Position numbers and translations under genes: made by a program
Part shown: piece after piece, positions 15,914-25,405 of the stretch
Layout: each line of letters starts with the position of its first letter
How positions within the stretch are numbered: position 1 is the stretch's first letter
The notes under the pieces: generated by a model
Told to the model about the DNA's origin: nothing
Database searches by the model: none
Seen by the model: the letters and a program-made list of their open reading frames with translations, nothing else
Source of the DNA: Bacteroidales bacterium
GTDB taxonomy: Bacteria > Bacteroidota > Bacteroidia > Bacteroidales > Muribaculaceae
Reading direction: 5' to 3'
Length of the DNA: 61,573 bases
Assembly: GCA_900769345.1 (NCBI GenBank)
Contig: CAAGGJ010000092.1
Span: 1-61,573, forward strand

Positions 15914-18131
15914 ATGAGGCGAGATAATATATTAATATTATTGCGAAGTGCAGTGCTTATAACTATAAGCGCCATATCACTCGTTGCCGGTGCTCAAAAC
16001 AATCCGTTTAAGATAGATGACCGCGTATACAAGTATTATAATAAGGCGATATCACGCCTGAAAGTGGCAGAACATAATTATTATATCGACACGATGCTGA
16101 ACGAGGCTGTGCGACTCAACGACAAGAAAGGTATATGCATAGCCACATCGCTTAAGGCACGACACACACTTTTAGGCAATGATTACGAACCGGTGAAACG
16201 CGAGCTCGATGAACTGCGCCAGGTGTCGCGACTCTATAATTACACTCAGTATTACTATTATGCCACTCAACTCGAGGTGGTGTGGCTACTTAATCATGGG
16301 AGGAGCATTACTGCGCTCGATTTGGTAAAGAAGATGAAGAACGAAGCATTTGCCGAAAAGAACGGATATGGGATATACAACAGTTTGCGGTGCACGGGTG
16401 ATATTTTTTTTAATCGCAGTTGCTATAGCGAAGCATATCGTAACTATAAGGCGGCACTCGACCACATGCTCGAAAATCTTCCCGATCAAAATCCCGCCGA
16501 CATATATCTTCAAGTGTCACTTGCCCTTAAGGTGGCAGCGCAAAACGATGAATCGAAGTTGAGAGAATCTCTCGAATATGCCAAGAAGAGTGAAGAGAAG
16601 TCGGTGACAATTACCAACAAACTCAAAGCGCAGGAGATGCAGTGTGTGCTTTATTATTTATTAGGTAGAAAGGACCTGTTTGTAGAAAAATCGGATGCCC
16701 TGTTTGAACAATACAAAAAGTATAAGACGGTAACAAATAGTGCGCAATATTATTCAATATGCATGTATCGAGCTATGATGAATGGTGATTATGCTGAAGC
16801 AGGAATCTATACAAAGAGGGTATATGAGGTGGATGGATTGATATATATGGCTGATATTGCGGCAAAGCAAGGCAACTACTATGAAGCATATAACTATCAC
16901 TTGTTGGCATCGGCGAAGCGCGACTCGGTACAGAATGCGTTATCGTTATCGGATATGACCGAGTTTAATGCCCAATTGGAGAATGAACGCCTTCGTCAGG
17001 AATTTGTGGAATTGGAATTGAAAAACTCGAATTTGCTACTTGCTCAGGCTCGCCAAGCGATGGAAATGGACCGTATCAGGCTCAATAATCAAAAATTGGT
17101 GATACAAAACAAAGACCTTGAGCTTGTAAAAGCCAAAGCGAATGCTGAAAATATGCGAATGCAGACTGAGAAAGACAATCTTGAGCATGCACGAGCAAAG
17201 GCTGAGTTTGAGCAGAAACAGATGCGTAGCCACATACATATCATTATGCTGTGCTGCCTGGCTGCGATATTGCTTGTGGTGTTGGGTGCCTCGTTGGCGG
17301 CGTTCTATCGCCGACGCAAACAGGTGCTTTTGACTAAGAAGCAAAACGAATTGCTGCGTGAGGCGAATCAACGCGCCGAGAGTGCGCTTGCCGAAGCTGT
17401 GGAGGCTCGTAAACGTGCCGAAGAAGCCAATAAGATGAAGATTAGATTTATTCAAAATATGAGTCACGAGGTTGCGCACGCCGCTCAACTCAATTGTGGG
17501 GTTTTCGCAAATGCTCACCGACAATGAGGTGGAAATTTCTGCAGAGGAACGCCGTGAATTCAGCCGACTTATTGAGCAGAATTCGCAACTGCTCACCAGC
17601 TTGGTTAACGACATTCTCAGCATATCTGATATGGAAAGCGGTAATTATAAATTGTCGTATATCGATGTGCCTTGCAATTTGTTAGGGCTCAATGCTATAA
17701 ATATGGTGGAACACATGAAGCCTGCAGGTGTGGAGCTGACATACACCAGCGAGGTAGATGATAATTTTGTGATATACACCGACCACAATCGCGTGGAGCA
17801 GGTGCTGATAAATCTGCTTACGAATGCCGAAAAATATACCTCCAAGGGCAAAATATGGCTACACTGCTCGCTGAGCGAGAATCCCGGTATGATTACGTTC
17901 TCGGTCACCGATACCGGCACAGGAGTGCCTGCTGAGGAGGCTGAGGCAATATTCGAGCGTTTTAGAAAACTCGATACATTTAAGCAAGGTTGTGGCTTGG
18001 GATTGAGTATTTGCCGAATTATTGCCACTAATATGGGTGGTAATGTTACACTTGATACGTCATATACAGGCGGTGCACGATTTGTGTTTACTTTGCCAAT
18101 TGCTCATAGCGAAGACAATACCGAATCGTGA
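15914..18131 (+). pseudogene. TPR sensor histidine kinase interrupted by a one-base frameshift
   Basis: The first part (15914-17527) holds a signal peptide, a TPR-rich periplasmic region (about 30-340), a coiled coil, a transmembrane segment (about 441-463), a second coiled coil and the start of the HisKA domain, ending FIQNMSHEV with phospho-acceptor His518. The frame then shifts. Reading from CGC at 17475 restores RTPLNSIVGFSQML and the full HATPase domain (NLLTNAEKYT, DTGTGVP, GCGLGLSICR) to 18131. One extra base in GTTG at 17471-17474 explains it. No receiver domain is attached and no response regulator gene is adjacent. Either a recent inactivating mutation or an assembly error. The 292-base spacer upstream shows no clear promoter. 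Confidence 0.85.
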
Positions 18132-18153
18132 ACAACGGCACGCAAACTCTCTG

Positions 18154-18951
18154 CTATTTGCGAGTCAATAACTTTTTGCGAATATCCATGAGCACAAGGC
18201 TCGAGAGATGAAACCCGAAAATGGCTGTAATATGAGCCAGCGAGCCGTTGATTTGTGCTTTATAATCGTTCCAGTTATGACTGTCAGCATCGTTGCTATG
18301 GCAAATACATTGCGCAGTGTCGCAAGAGTGAGCTTCACCGATATTTTCGAGCAGTTCGTCGCTATATACGCATAGAAATTTGTGGCGAGGATAAGTTTTG
18401 TGCGACTTGAAGCGGCGTCGAATGGCACGAGCCAACGGACAACCTTGCACCTTCCAAAACTCATCGACGCGAATTTTTGTAGGGTCGAGTTTTAGAGCCG
18501 CACCCATCGAAGAGAAGAATGTGGCTTCGGTAGCGCAAGCGCGCAGTATCAGGCTTGCTTTGTCCTTGAGACTATCGATGCAGTCGATGATGTAATCGTA
18601 GGAATTTAGGCAGAACGCATCTACATTCTCGTCGGAATAAATGGAGCAAACAGCCGTGATTTCGGCAGCAGGATTCACTTCGAGGAGGCGCTTTTTCAAT
18701 GCTTCCACTTTCACTTGCCCTATGGTGTGACAGTTAGCCATCATCTGCCTGTTGATATTGGTGATGCACACACGGTCGGAGTCGACAATGGTGAGATGCT
18801 TTATGCCCGAACGGATAAGCCCCTCGGCGCACCAACTGCCCACACCGCCCACGCCGAACAATATGACGCGCTTCTCTGCCGCTGCTTGCATAAACTCAGA
18901 ACCTAATAGAAGTTCTGCTCGATTGAATATTGCGTTCTCCAATGATTCCAT
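18154..18951 (-). CDS. tcdA: tRNA threonylcarbamoyladenosine dehydratase TcdA
   Basis: A 265-residue E1-like ATP-dependent enzyme that cyclises t6A37 to ct6A37 in ANN-decoding tRNAs. The N-terminal nucleotide site reads LFGVGGVGSWCAEGLIRSG, followed by DSDRVCITNINRQ (adenylation-site Arg) and IDCIDSLKDKASLI. I chose the ATG at 18951 (MESLENAIF); the frame extends to 18984, but a -7 element (TAATTTTG, minus strand) lies at 18982-18989. The family-typical start RAELLLG follows closely. Convergent with the sensor kinase gene, only 22 bases apart. Confidence 0.88.
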   Translation of the reverse strand: MESLENAIFNRAELLLGSEFMQAAAEKRVILFGVGGVGSWCAEGLIRSGIKHLTIVDSDRVCITNINRQMMANCHTIGQVKVEALKKRLLEVNPAAEITAVCSIYSDENVDAFCLNSYDYIIDCIDSLKDKASLILRACATEATFFSSMGAALKLDPTKIRVDEFWKVQGCPLARAIRRRFKSHKTYPRHKFLCVYSDELLENIGEAHSCDTAQCICHSNDADSHNWNDYKAQINGSLAHITAIFGFHLSSLVLMDIRKKLLTRK

Positions 18952-19135
18952 AATTATATGAATGCTGATAGTTTCTGAATGCAAAATTACTAAATGATTG
19001 TGGAATTTTGATAGAAAAATATCCTGTTAGTGGTTGAAATGGAGGTATAATTGGTAAATAATGGAATTAATGACTACTTGAGTTTAAACTTTTTGCACAG
19101 CTAAAAGTCAAAAATGACAAAAAGGAGATAGAACA

Positions 19136-19786
19136 ATGAAAACAATAGTAAGAAACATTATAGTATTGGCACTGGCTGGTGTTATGACCACCGGATGCAG
19201 CATGTGGAACAACGAAACTAACGGAGCCGTATTGGGAGGCATAGGTGGCACCTTGGTGGGAGGAGCACTGGGTGAAATGCTTGGCGGTCACCACGGCAGC
19301 CATGTAGGTATGCAGATAGGTGCTACTATAGGAACTGTGGCAGGCGCTTCGGCAGGCCGCGAACAGGACCGCATAGAAGCACAAGAACGCTACAACAATC
19401 GTGTAAATGCCGATAACGACAGCTATTACGACCGCGAAAACGGACTCACATATACTCGCATCAATCGCGATGGCGATTTGATATTTCGCTCCAATAGCAC
19501 CCGACTCGACTGCGATAGCGAACGCAACATTTATCGCATCAGTCGCGACTTGAAGCGATGCTCCAACGACATATATATCTATGGCAGCACCGATAGCCGT
19601 GAACGAAATCCTTATCAATTGTCAAGCGATAGAGCTAATGTGGTGGCTCGGTATCTGATTGACTCCGGCATCTCGCCTCGAAGAATTCATACTGTGGCCT
19701 TGGGTAACGAAAGTCCTATTGGTAACAACGACTCCCAGCGCGGCAGAGAACTAAATAGAAGTGTAGAAGTGTTCATTGTTAGGTGA
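19136..19786 (+). CDS. OmpA-family lipoprotein with glycine-zipper segment
   Basis: 216 residues. The signal peptide ends in a lipobox (VMTTGC, Cys21), so it should be anchored in the outer membrane. A Gly-rich zipper (about 30-78, GGIGGTLVGGALGEMLGG) follows, then a linker and a C-terminal OmpA-like peptidoglycan-binding domain (about 110-216) with IYGSTDSRERNPYQLSSDRA and the NRSVEVFI end motif. The start has an unusually strong Shine-Dalgarno (AAGGAG, about 19121-19126). Likely tethers the outer membrane to the wall. Confidence 0.85.
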   Translation: MKTIVRNIIVLALAGVMTTGCSMWNNETNGAVLGGIGGTLVGGALGEMLGGHHGSHVGMQIGATIGTVAGASAGREQDRIEAQERYNNRVNADNDSYYDRENGLTYTRINRDGDLIFRSNSTRLDCDSERNIYRISRDLKRCSNDIYIYGSTDSRERNPYQLSSDRANVVARYLIDSGISPRRIHTVALGNESPIGNNDSQRGRELNRSVEVFIVR

Positions 19787-19824
19787 TTCTGATTATTAAT
19801 AGGAATAATTCAGTTAGTAGAAAA

Positions 19825-19870
19825 AGAGCGTAAACCGTGATTATTATTTGGTTTATGCTCTAATTTTTTG
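19825..19870 (+). terminator. Terminator after the OmpA-family gene
   Basis: A 12-bp stem (19825-19836 with 19850-19861, one G-U pair) is followed by AATTTTTTG. It lies between the lipoprotein stop and the amidase start, so the two genes are probably separate units. Confidence 0.8.
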
Positions 19871-19886
19871 TAATTTTATCATTGTT

Positions 19887-21068
19887 ATGAAAAAGCTATC
19901 GATATTATTGGTTGCCTTGTGCCTGGCATTGGCGTCGGCGGCTGCAAAAGGACTTAAGGGGAGAACCATCTATGTAAATCCCGGACATGGCGGGTGGACT
20001 ACGGGCGACCGTCCCACGCCTACCATCAATTATGAGTATATGGACACCTTGGGCTTTTTCGAATCGAAGAGCAATCTTTGGAAAGGTCTGGAACTAAAGA
20101 AAAAACTCGAAGAAGCCGGAGCAAAAGTGATAATGAGTCGCACTCGCAACGGATATGTCACTCGCGACTTGATGCACAGCGGCGTGGCTAACGAAAATTC
20201 GCCCCATCCGGCGCGCGAAGGCTCGGCAAGTGCTTACGACTGCGTGGAAACTGACTGCGATGAATATGGCGAACAACAAATAGTGGGACTCGAGAAGATA
20301 GCGTGTCAGGTGGATTCGCTTCGCCCCGATTATTTCATCTCATTGCACAGCAATGCACACAAACGTGGCAGCACAATCAACTATTTAGTGATACTCTATC
20401 GTGGCGAGAATGCTAAAGCCTATCAAGAGCATAGCGATGAAATGGCACGAGTGGCTTATCCCTTTATTTGGGACAACCCGCTGAGCATCTGGAGTCACTA
20501 TACGCCGGACAACCCGCTTGTGGTGGGCGATATCACCTTTATGGGTGGCACACCGCCGGGCACAGCCAATCGCATAGGCGTAAACGGATATTATGCGGTG
20601 CTCAAGCATAGAGTGCCGGGATATTTGGTTGAAGGCTCATTTCATACCTACGACCCCGAGCGTCAACGACTGCTTAATCGCGACTATTGTCGCATGGAAG
20701 GCGTGCGGTATTATCGTGGAATCAGGGCATATTTCGAAGGGAAACCTGAAAAAACAGGCTATTTGGTGGGAGCAGTGAAATCGGCTACCGAGCAGATGCA
20801 TCACGAGCGATATGTCTACAAAGAAGGCTCCGACGACCAATGGAAACCCATTAATCACGCTATGGTGTATCTCACCGACAAGCAAGGACGTCCCTTGCGA
20901 GCCTATTGCACCGATCAAGAGTGGAACGGAGTATTTGTGTTCGATAATCTTAAGCCAGGCAACTACCGATTGCGCTATGAGGCATACGGATATCAAACAC
21001 TATGGCAAGATGTGGAAGTTAAAGCCGACAAAACCACTTATGTATTGCCTAAACTGAGCAAAAAATGA
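19887..21068 (+). CDS. N-acetylmuramoyl-L-alanine amidase with C-terminal beta domain
   Basis: 393 residues from the ATG at 19887; the frame opens 39 bases earlier inside the terminator, so I reject that start. Signal peptide about 1-21. An amidase_3-type zinc domain spans about 25-265, with the motifs VNPGHGG (zinc His), the segment around FESKSNLWKGLEL (zinc Glu) and YFISLHSNAHKR (zinc His). The catalytic Glu is probably in YLVEGSFHTY. The last 110 residues resemble a carboxypeptidase-regulatory-like beta sandwich (GYLVGAVKSA ... LKPGNYRLRYEAYGY). It should cut the stem peptide from MurNAc in the periplasm. Confidence 0.82.
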   Translation: MKKLSILLVALCLALASAAAKGLKGRTIYVNPGHGGWTTGDRPTPTINYEYMDTLGFFESKSNLWKGLELKKKLEEAGAKVIMSRTRNGYVTRDLMHSGVANENSPHPAREGSASAYDCVETDCDEYGEQQIVGLEKIACQVDSLRPDYFISLHSNAHKRGSTINYLVILYRGENAKAYQEHSDEMARVAYPFIWDNPLSIWSHYTPDNPLVVGDITFMGGTPPGTANRIGVNGYYAVLKHRVPGYLVEGSFHTYDPERQRLLNRDYCRMEGVRYYRGIRAYFEGKPEKTGYLVGAVKSATEQMHHERYVYKEGSDDQWKPINHAMVYLTDKQGRPLRAYCTDQEWNGVFVFDNLKPGNYRLRYEAYGYQTLWQDVEVKADKTTYVLPKLSKK

Positions 21069-21097
21069 TATATAAATTGTAAATCAACGATATAAAT

Positions 21098-21724
21098 ATG
21101 CCAACCAACAAAGAAAATAAGGAAGAATTTGTGAAACTATTGCGCTCTACCGAGCGCGAGGGTGTGGACGACGTGATAGCCGAACTTGAAGATTTGGGAT
21201 TTTTTGAAGCACCGGCATCGAGCACGCAGCACCTTAATACCGAAGGCGGGTTGTTGCAACATTCGCTCAATGTGTGTAAGTGTGCACTTATGATAAGAGA
21301 ACAAATGGCTCTTTACGATGAGTCGATAACTAAAGAAGTGCCTGAGGATAGGGTGATAATAGCTTCATTGCTTCATGATGTGTGCAAGTCGGACATCTAC
21401 ATTCGTTCGGCAATGAAACGCAAAACTTCAATAGGCACATGGGAGAGTACCGAAGGCTATAAGATATCGTACAACAATTTTCCGATGGGACATGGCGAAA
21501 AATCGGTAATAATGCTTATGGGTATGGGCCTTGCTATGTACGACGACGAGATGCTCGCCATAAGATGGCACATGGGAGCTTGGGATTTGCCTATGCATAG
21601 CTATGAGACGGTGAAGAACATCGACACCGCCCGCAAGCTCTATCCGCTATGTGTGATAATACAATGTGCCGATTCGCTCGCAGCGGGTGTGCTTGAGCGC
21701 AAAACCGTGTCGCTGCTTGAGTAG
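21098..21724 (+). CDS. HD-domain phosphohydrolase-like protein
   Basis: 208 residues, cytoplasmic. The HD signature is visible as GGLLQHSLNVCKCA (metal His) and IIASLLHDVCKSD (His-Asp), with a later IRWHMG and IIQCADSLAAG for remaining ligands. This layout resembles metal-dependent hydrolases of the YhaM/HD type, but the substrate cannot be told. It follows the amidase gene by 29 bases on the same strand and could be co-transcribed. Confidence 0.75.
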   Translation: MPTNKENKEEFVKLLRSTEREGVDDVIAELEDLGFFEAPASSTQHLNTEGGLLQHSLNVCKCALMIREQMALYDESITKEVPEDRVIIASLLHDVCKSDIYIRSAMKRKTSIGTWESTEGYKISYNNFPMGHGEKSVIMLMGMGLAMYDDEMLAIRWHMGAWDLPMHSYETVKNIDTARKLYPLCVIIQCADSLAAGVLERKTVSLLE

Positions 21725-21759
21725 AGATTATTGCTATTGGCAAGATTGTGTTAACCAAC

Positions 21760-22566
21760 TTATAGATATTTGCAACGAGGGTCAGCGGAGTGGGCTTTTT
21801 TCCAGCGCTTGATGGCGATGATGTCGAGCAACTTCTCCACGAGTTTATTGATAAACAGCAAAGCCACAACCACATTGATGATAGTGCCATAGGTGATGGT
21901 GTCGAGCACAGCTTGAGCCACAGGAAGTTTGATGATGTTATATATCAGTGTAACTGTGTATATCAAAGCCACAATACTCCAAAGCACACGATAGCCCCAA
22001 CGATTGTTGCCGTCGGTGATTTGCTCTCGCAATTCTTCGGCGGCTTCTTGCATTTTCTTCTGTTCGATGGCTTCGTGTCGCGAAGCCACTTTTTGCTTAA
22101 ACGATTCCGAACGGCTATCGGCTGTAGGTGTATCGTGGACGGCTGCTTGTGAGGCTTCTTTATCCTCTTCAGCATCCTTGCTGCGGAAATAGTTAATCAA
22201 ATCGGGGTAGAAACGAGGCTTGAAAAATTTGTCGTTATTCTCATTGATCAGGAACGAATAGCAAGAATCTCCGGCGGGATTGAGCACCATCACTTCCTTG
22301 CTGATGAATATCATAGTGAAGTGATGTTTGCTGTTTTTACCTTCGATAGTGAACATACGATTCTTTTGGTCGAGCGACCACGAGCCCTTTAGAGTGACCG
22401 AGTTGTGCATTATCATCACCGTCCCGTTGGGCAGAAATGTGTAACTTTCTTTCTCCTCGTCTTCGGTAAAAGCACGCCATTCTTTGTTGCAAATCAACTT
22501 CTTGAGATTGCGTGTTTCGCTAAATCGAGAATACCGTTCTATTGAATCGAATGCAAATGTTTTCAT
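21760..22566 (-). CDS. Membrane protein of unknown function with two C-terminal transmembrane helices
   Basis: 268 residues from the ATG at 22566 (MKTFAFDS); an in-frame ATG at 22623 adds 19 residues that look non-coding. The N-terminal 130 residues look beta-rich (SYTFLPNGTVMIMHN, LKGSWSLDQKNRMFTIEG), like a small lipocalin-type stress domain. Then come a charged coiled coil (about 150-205, rich in Glu/Lys/Gln) and two hydrophobic helices (VLWSIVALIYTVTLIY; IINVVVALLFINKLVEKLL). I do not recognise the family. Convergent with the HD gene. Confidence 0.6.
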   Translation of the reverse strand: MKTFAFDSIERYSRFSETRNLKKLICNKEWRAFTEDEEKESYTFLPNGTVMIMHNSVTLKGSWSLDQKNRMFTIEGKNSKHHFTMIFISKEVMVLNPAGDSCYSFLINENNDKFFKPRFYPDLINYFRSKDAEEDKEASQAAVHDTPTADSRSESFKQKVASRHEAIEQKKMQEAAEELREQITDGNNRWGYRVLWSIVALIYTVTLIYNIIKLPVAQAVLDTITYGTIINVVVALLFINKLVEKLLDIIAIKRWKKAHSADPRCKYL

Positions 22567-22739
22567 GCGTATAATCAAAATTTTCGGTAAATATAATGAA
22601 TTTGACATACAAGACAAAATCAAAACCGCTCAAAAGTTTACAAAACGTGATTATTCTACTCTCTCTAACATGGATTTTTACAAAATATTTGTTTGTTCTA
22701 CGGATTTGATAAAATGATTAGAACAATGATTATCAGCAT

Positions 22740-23000
22740 CTCCGAAGCTGATTTGCCTAGAGGTCGGATGCGTACACCACACCGGTCGCTATCGCTCCCT
22801 CTGTGTGGTGCTAACCATAAATCAACGTCTCCGACGTTGTGCGGCGGTTACCGCTGATGTATTTTCAAGACATTGACCATGGATTTACACAATGCGAGTG
22901 ATTTTCGCATCTTCCTCAGATGCCTCAGGATGTGAATGATTACCGAGGGTTGCGCTGCGCTTAACCCTCGGCTACGAGCCACTCGCTCCTCTCGGGCGGG
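22740..23000. repeat. Hairpin-rich intergenic repeat, REP-like
   Basis: The gene-free stretch 22567-23145 contains a dense series of inverted repeats: 22775-22782 with 22803-22810 (8 bp), 22823-22829 with 22833-22839 (7 bp, 3-base loop), 22844-22847 with 22851-22854, and 22943-22951 with 22963-22971 (9 bp). It is more GC-rich than its surroundings. The look is that of a dispersed REP/BIME-type element rather than a gene; a short open frame on the minus strand across it is low in coding signal. Copy number cannot be known from this window. Confidence 0.5.
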
Positions 23001-23110
23001 CGTTCTTTCTTTCATAACGTTTTTTGCTGCGTGGTTATCAGGAAATATGTTTGATCCGCGAGAGAATATTCTGCTGAGGTATTTGTGAAAGGTCATGCAG
23101 ATTTATGAAA

Positions 23111-23140
23111 ATCGGTGCTTCAACATTGTGGAGCACCGAT
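23111..23140 (-). terminator. Terminator after tRNA-Arg
   Basis: ATCGGTGCT (23111-23119) pairs with AGCACCGAT (23132-23140), extendable to about 12 bp. On the minus strand it follows the tRNA 3' end and is followed by TTTCATAAAT. Confidence 0.7.
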
Positions 23141-23145
23141 GTAAG

Positions 23146-23217
23146 TACGCCCATGGGGAGTCGAACCCCAATCGTTGGAACCGGAATCCAGTATTCTATC
23201 CATTGAACTATGGGCGC
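23146..23217 (-). tRNA. tRNA-Arg (anticodon CCG)
   Basis: Read on the minus strand, 72 bases fold as a class I tRNA: acceptor GCGCCCA with TGGGCGT (one G-U), D-arm GTTC/GAAT, anticodon loop TTCCGGT with anticodon CCG, T-arm TGGGG-TTCGACT-CCCCA, discriminator A. The first anticodon-stem pair is a C-A mismatch. CCA is not encoded. Confidence 0.92.
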
Positions 23218-23301
23218 AGGATTGAGTTTGCGAGTGCAAAGTTAACGAAAAATAGTGAGAAACCGGGGCAATGCCGTAAATAAATGTTCTCGCAGTAGAC
23301 A

Positions 23302-24570
23302 CTATTTGCCTGAGAAAGCTATGCCGAAACCCACAAAACGGTCGTAACGGTCGCCTGGGTGGCGTTGGTACACTCGCACGAGGTATTCGTTGACAGTTTG
23401 ATATTTATCGCCTTCGATAGTTGCCGTGATACCGCGATTCTCGCCGTCGGGCACCCAAAGATATTGGTAGTTATAGGCGCCTTGTTTTAGCATAATGTCG
23501 GCTGTGTATAGTCCTGACGACATATCGTAGCGCATTTCGTATTTTGGGCTAAATTTGTGCTCGGTGAATTCGCCATCGAGGTAGATTTTGCCACCATCAA
23601 CCTTGCCGTTCATGTCGAGAGAGAAGTGGGTGACTATATAGTCGGCTTCGGTGTCGGAGTGTTCGCTTTCCCAATTGCGGATGGTGAAATATCCGTGTTG
23701 CGTGCGGTCGTAATAGTATGGTTCGTCGGCTCGAGGCAAGTCGGTTCGCAGAATGGCGTGGTAATAAGGGTCGAAATATTGCATACTCTCAACGCCCATC
23801 GATGGGGCATGGGTTGCGACGGTCTCAATGCGGCGGAATTCGTTACCGGCAGGGAATATCAGTTCGCGATTGTGTTCGTAGGTTATTACTTCGCCGCTCA
23901 CCATTAGCGGATGTGTAATCATTACCTCGTTGTCGAGTCGGGAATTTTGTGATACAAAGAGTTTGAGGTCGTTATATGGGTCGATTACCGAGCCTTGCTT
24001 GCATTTCACATTGACCGATACCTGCTGGTGATGTTCGTTGTAATCGATGTCGGTGCGCGAGGTTACGGAGGCGCGCACAGCCATAGCGTTTTCGCAAACC
24101 GAGAATCGCGCTTGCAGCAAGATGTTGTCGGGCGAATCTTGTTCGTATATCTTCACGATATAGTTGCCCGATTTAAGGATTTGCATCTCGCTGTTGGGGA
24201 TAGCAAACTGATAGTGCACGTAGTGAGCAAAAGTGCTTGCCGAGTAGTCGTATTGCTCAATGTCGGCATAATTGAAACCTGACACGTATTCGCTCTCTTG
24301 CAGTTCCGAGGGTTGCCAATCGCTATTGCAGTGCACGATGCTATAGCGGAGATACATGTGATTTTCGCTGATGTGGTCGAATGATACCACGAGCGGGTCA
24401 TTGTCGAGTCCCATCACCCAAATGGGCGGAAAATAATTGTTGCTGCGCGGAGCCACTTTGAGCGTGCGAAAATCAGGGTCGAAGCACTGCGTGTGTAGCA
24501 CTTGTGCCGTAGCGTTAGTGGCAAAGGCGACAATAGTTAGGGTAATATATATAATAATGTGTTTTACCAT
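23302..24570 (-). CDS. DUF5103 protein (type IX secretion plug-type)
   Basis: 422 residues with a signal peptide (about 1-22). The sequence matches the DUF5103 family of Bacteroidota: FDPDFRTLKV near the start, PPIWVMGLDNDPLVVSFD, LRYSIVHCNSDWQPSEL, YHAILRTDLP, and a C-terminal domain with GAYNYQYLWVPDG and RYDRFVGFGIAF. The family has been renamed as a type IX secretion plug protein domain, thought to cap the SprA-type channel. No other type IX gene is in the window. It overlaps the ung gene by 7 bases and is translated from the same transcript. Confidence 0.85.
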   Translation of the reverse strand: MVKHIIIYITLTIVAFATNATAQVLHTQCFDPDFRTLKVAPRSNNYFPPIWVMGLDNDPLVVSFDHISENHMYLRYSIVHCNSDWQPSELQESEYVSGFNYADIEQYDYSASTFAHYVHYQFAIPNSEMQILKSGNYIVKIYEQDSPDNILLQARFSVCENAMAVRASVTSRTDIDYNEHHQQVSVNVKCKQGSVIDPYNDLKLFVSQNSRLDNEVMITHPLMVSGEVITYEHNRELIFPAGNEFRRIETVATHAPSMGVESMQYFDPYYHAILRTDLPRADEPYYYDRTQHGYFTIRNWESEHSDTEADYIVTHFSLDMNGKVDGGKIYLDGEFTEHKFSPKYEMRYDMSSGLYTADIMLKQGAYNYQYLWVPDGENRGITATIEGDKYQTVNEYLVRVYQRHPGDRYDRFVGFGIAFSGK

Positions 24571-25226
24571 TCGATAGGTGTTTTGCCGTGTTCTATTAAG
24601 TACTGATTGGTTCTCGAGAAGTGATGATTGCCGAAAAACCCGCGATGAGCCGATAGGGGAGATGGGTGCACCGAAGTGAGCACCAAGTGGCGGCTGCGGT
24701 CGATAAAAGCACCTTTACCTATGGCATAACTTCCCCAAAGTATAAACACAAGATTATCGCGATGTGCTGCCAGGTGTGTAATTACACTATCGGTAAATTG
24801 TTCCCAGCCGCGGCGTTGGTGTGAACCTGCGCGATGGGCTTCGACGGTGAGAGTGGCGTTGAGCAATAGCACACCTTGCTTTGCCCAGCGCGACAAGTCG
24901 CCGCTCTGAGGAATGGGTGAGCCTATGTCGCTCTCTATCTCCTTAAAAATATTGCGAAGCGAAGGCGGAAACTGTATGCCGTCGTTAACCGAAAAACACA
25001 ATCCGTTGGCTTGGCCTACATCGTGATAGGGATCTTGACCGAGAATCACCACTTTTACATCGTGAAACGGTGTGGAATTGAAAGCGGCAAATATTTGGCG
25101 TCCCGGCGGGAATATCTGCTTGGTGGCATATTCTTCGCGCACAAATTGTGTGAGACGCACGAAATAGTCCTTTTTCCATTCTTCGGCAAGTTCGCGTTTC
25201 CAACTTTCTTCAATTCGTATTTCCAT
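24564..25226 (-). CDS. ung: Uracil-DNA glycosylase, family 1
   Basis: 220 residues. Excises uracil from DNA to begin base-excision repair. The water-activating motif GQDPYHD (Asp), the uracil pocket GLCFSV, and the DNA-intercalation loop HPSPLSAHRGFFG are all intact, as is LLNATLTVEAH. Length equals the family norm. A -7 element (TAAATTTG on the minus strand) is at 25248-25255. First gene of a two-gene unit with the DUF5103 gene. Confidence 0.97.
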   Translation of the reverse strand: MEIRIEESWKRELAEEWKKDYFVRLTQFVREEYATKQIFPPGRQIFAAFNSTPFHDVKVVILGQDPYHDVGQANGLCFSVNDGIQFPPSLRNIFKEIESDIGSPIPQSGDLSRWAKQGVLLLNATLTVEAHRAGSHQRRGWEQFTDSVITHLAAHRDNLVFILWGSYAIGKGAFIDRSRHLVLTSVHPSPLSAHRGFFGNHHFSRTNQYLIEHGKTPIEW

Positions 25227-25337
25227 ATCTGCTTTTGCTTAATAGTGCAAATTTAATGTTAAACTTTAAGAATTTAGTCGTTTTTTTAGGTTAAGATGGC
25301 ATTAATAAGAATTTTTTTGAGTAATTTTAAAAAATAA

Positions 25338-25388
25338 TTCCAAAAATATTTGGAAATATCGTGTAATCATTGTAAATTTGTAATGATT
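25338..25388 (+). promoter_or_regulatory. Promoter with two overlapping palindromes before the Fur/PerR gene
   Basis: TTTG at 25349-25352, 20 bases, TAAATTTG at 25373-25380: an exact Bacteroidota promoter. Two inverted repeats overlap it: TTCCAAA-N4-TTTGGAA (25338-25355) covers the -33 box and AATCATT-N10-AATGATT (25365-25388) covers the -7 box. The second resembles AT-rich Fur/PerR operators, so autoregulation by the downstream gene is likely. Confidence 0.7.
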
Positions 25389-25405
25389 TCAAAAATGAAC
25401 AAAAA

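Noticed and set aside
17465..17477. Programmed ribosomal frameshift in the sensor kinase
   Set aside because: There is no slippery heptamer or following structure; the first frame continues for 17 meaningless codons, which fits a simple one-base insertion.
22848..23096. 82-codon minus-strand frame through the hairpin cluster
   Set aside because: It passes through several perfect inverted repeats and is Arg/Ser-rich; best explained as a frame left open by chance in a repeat.
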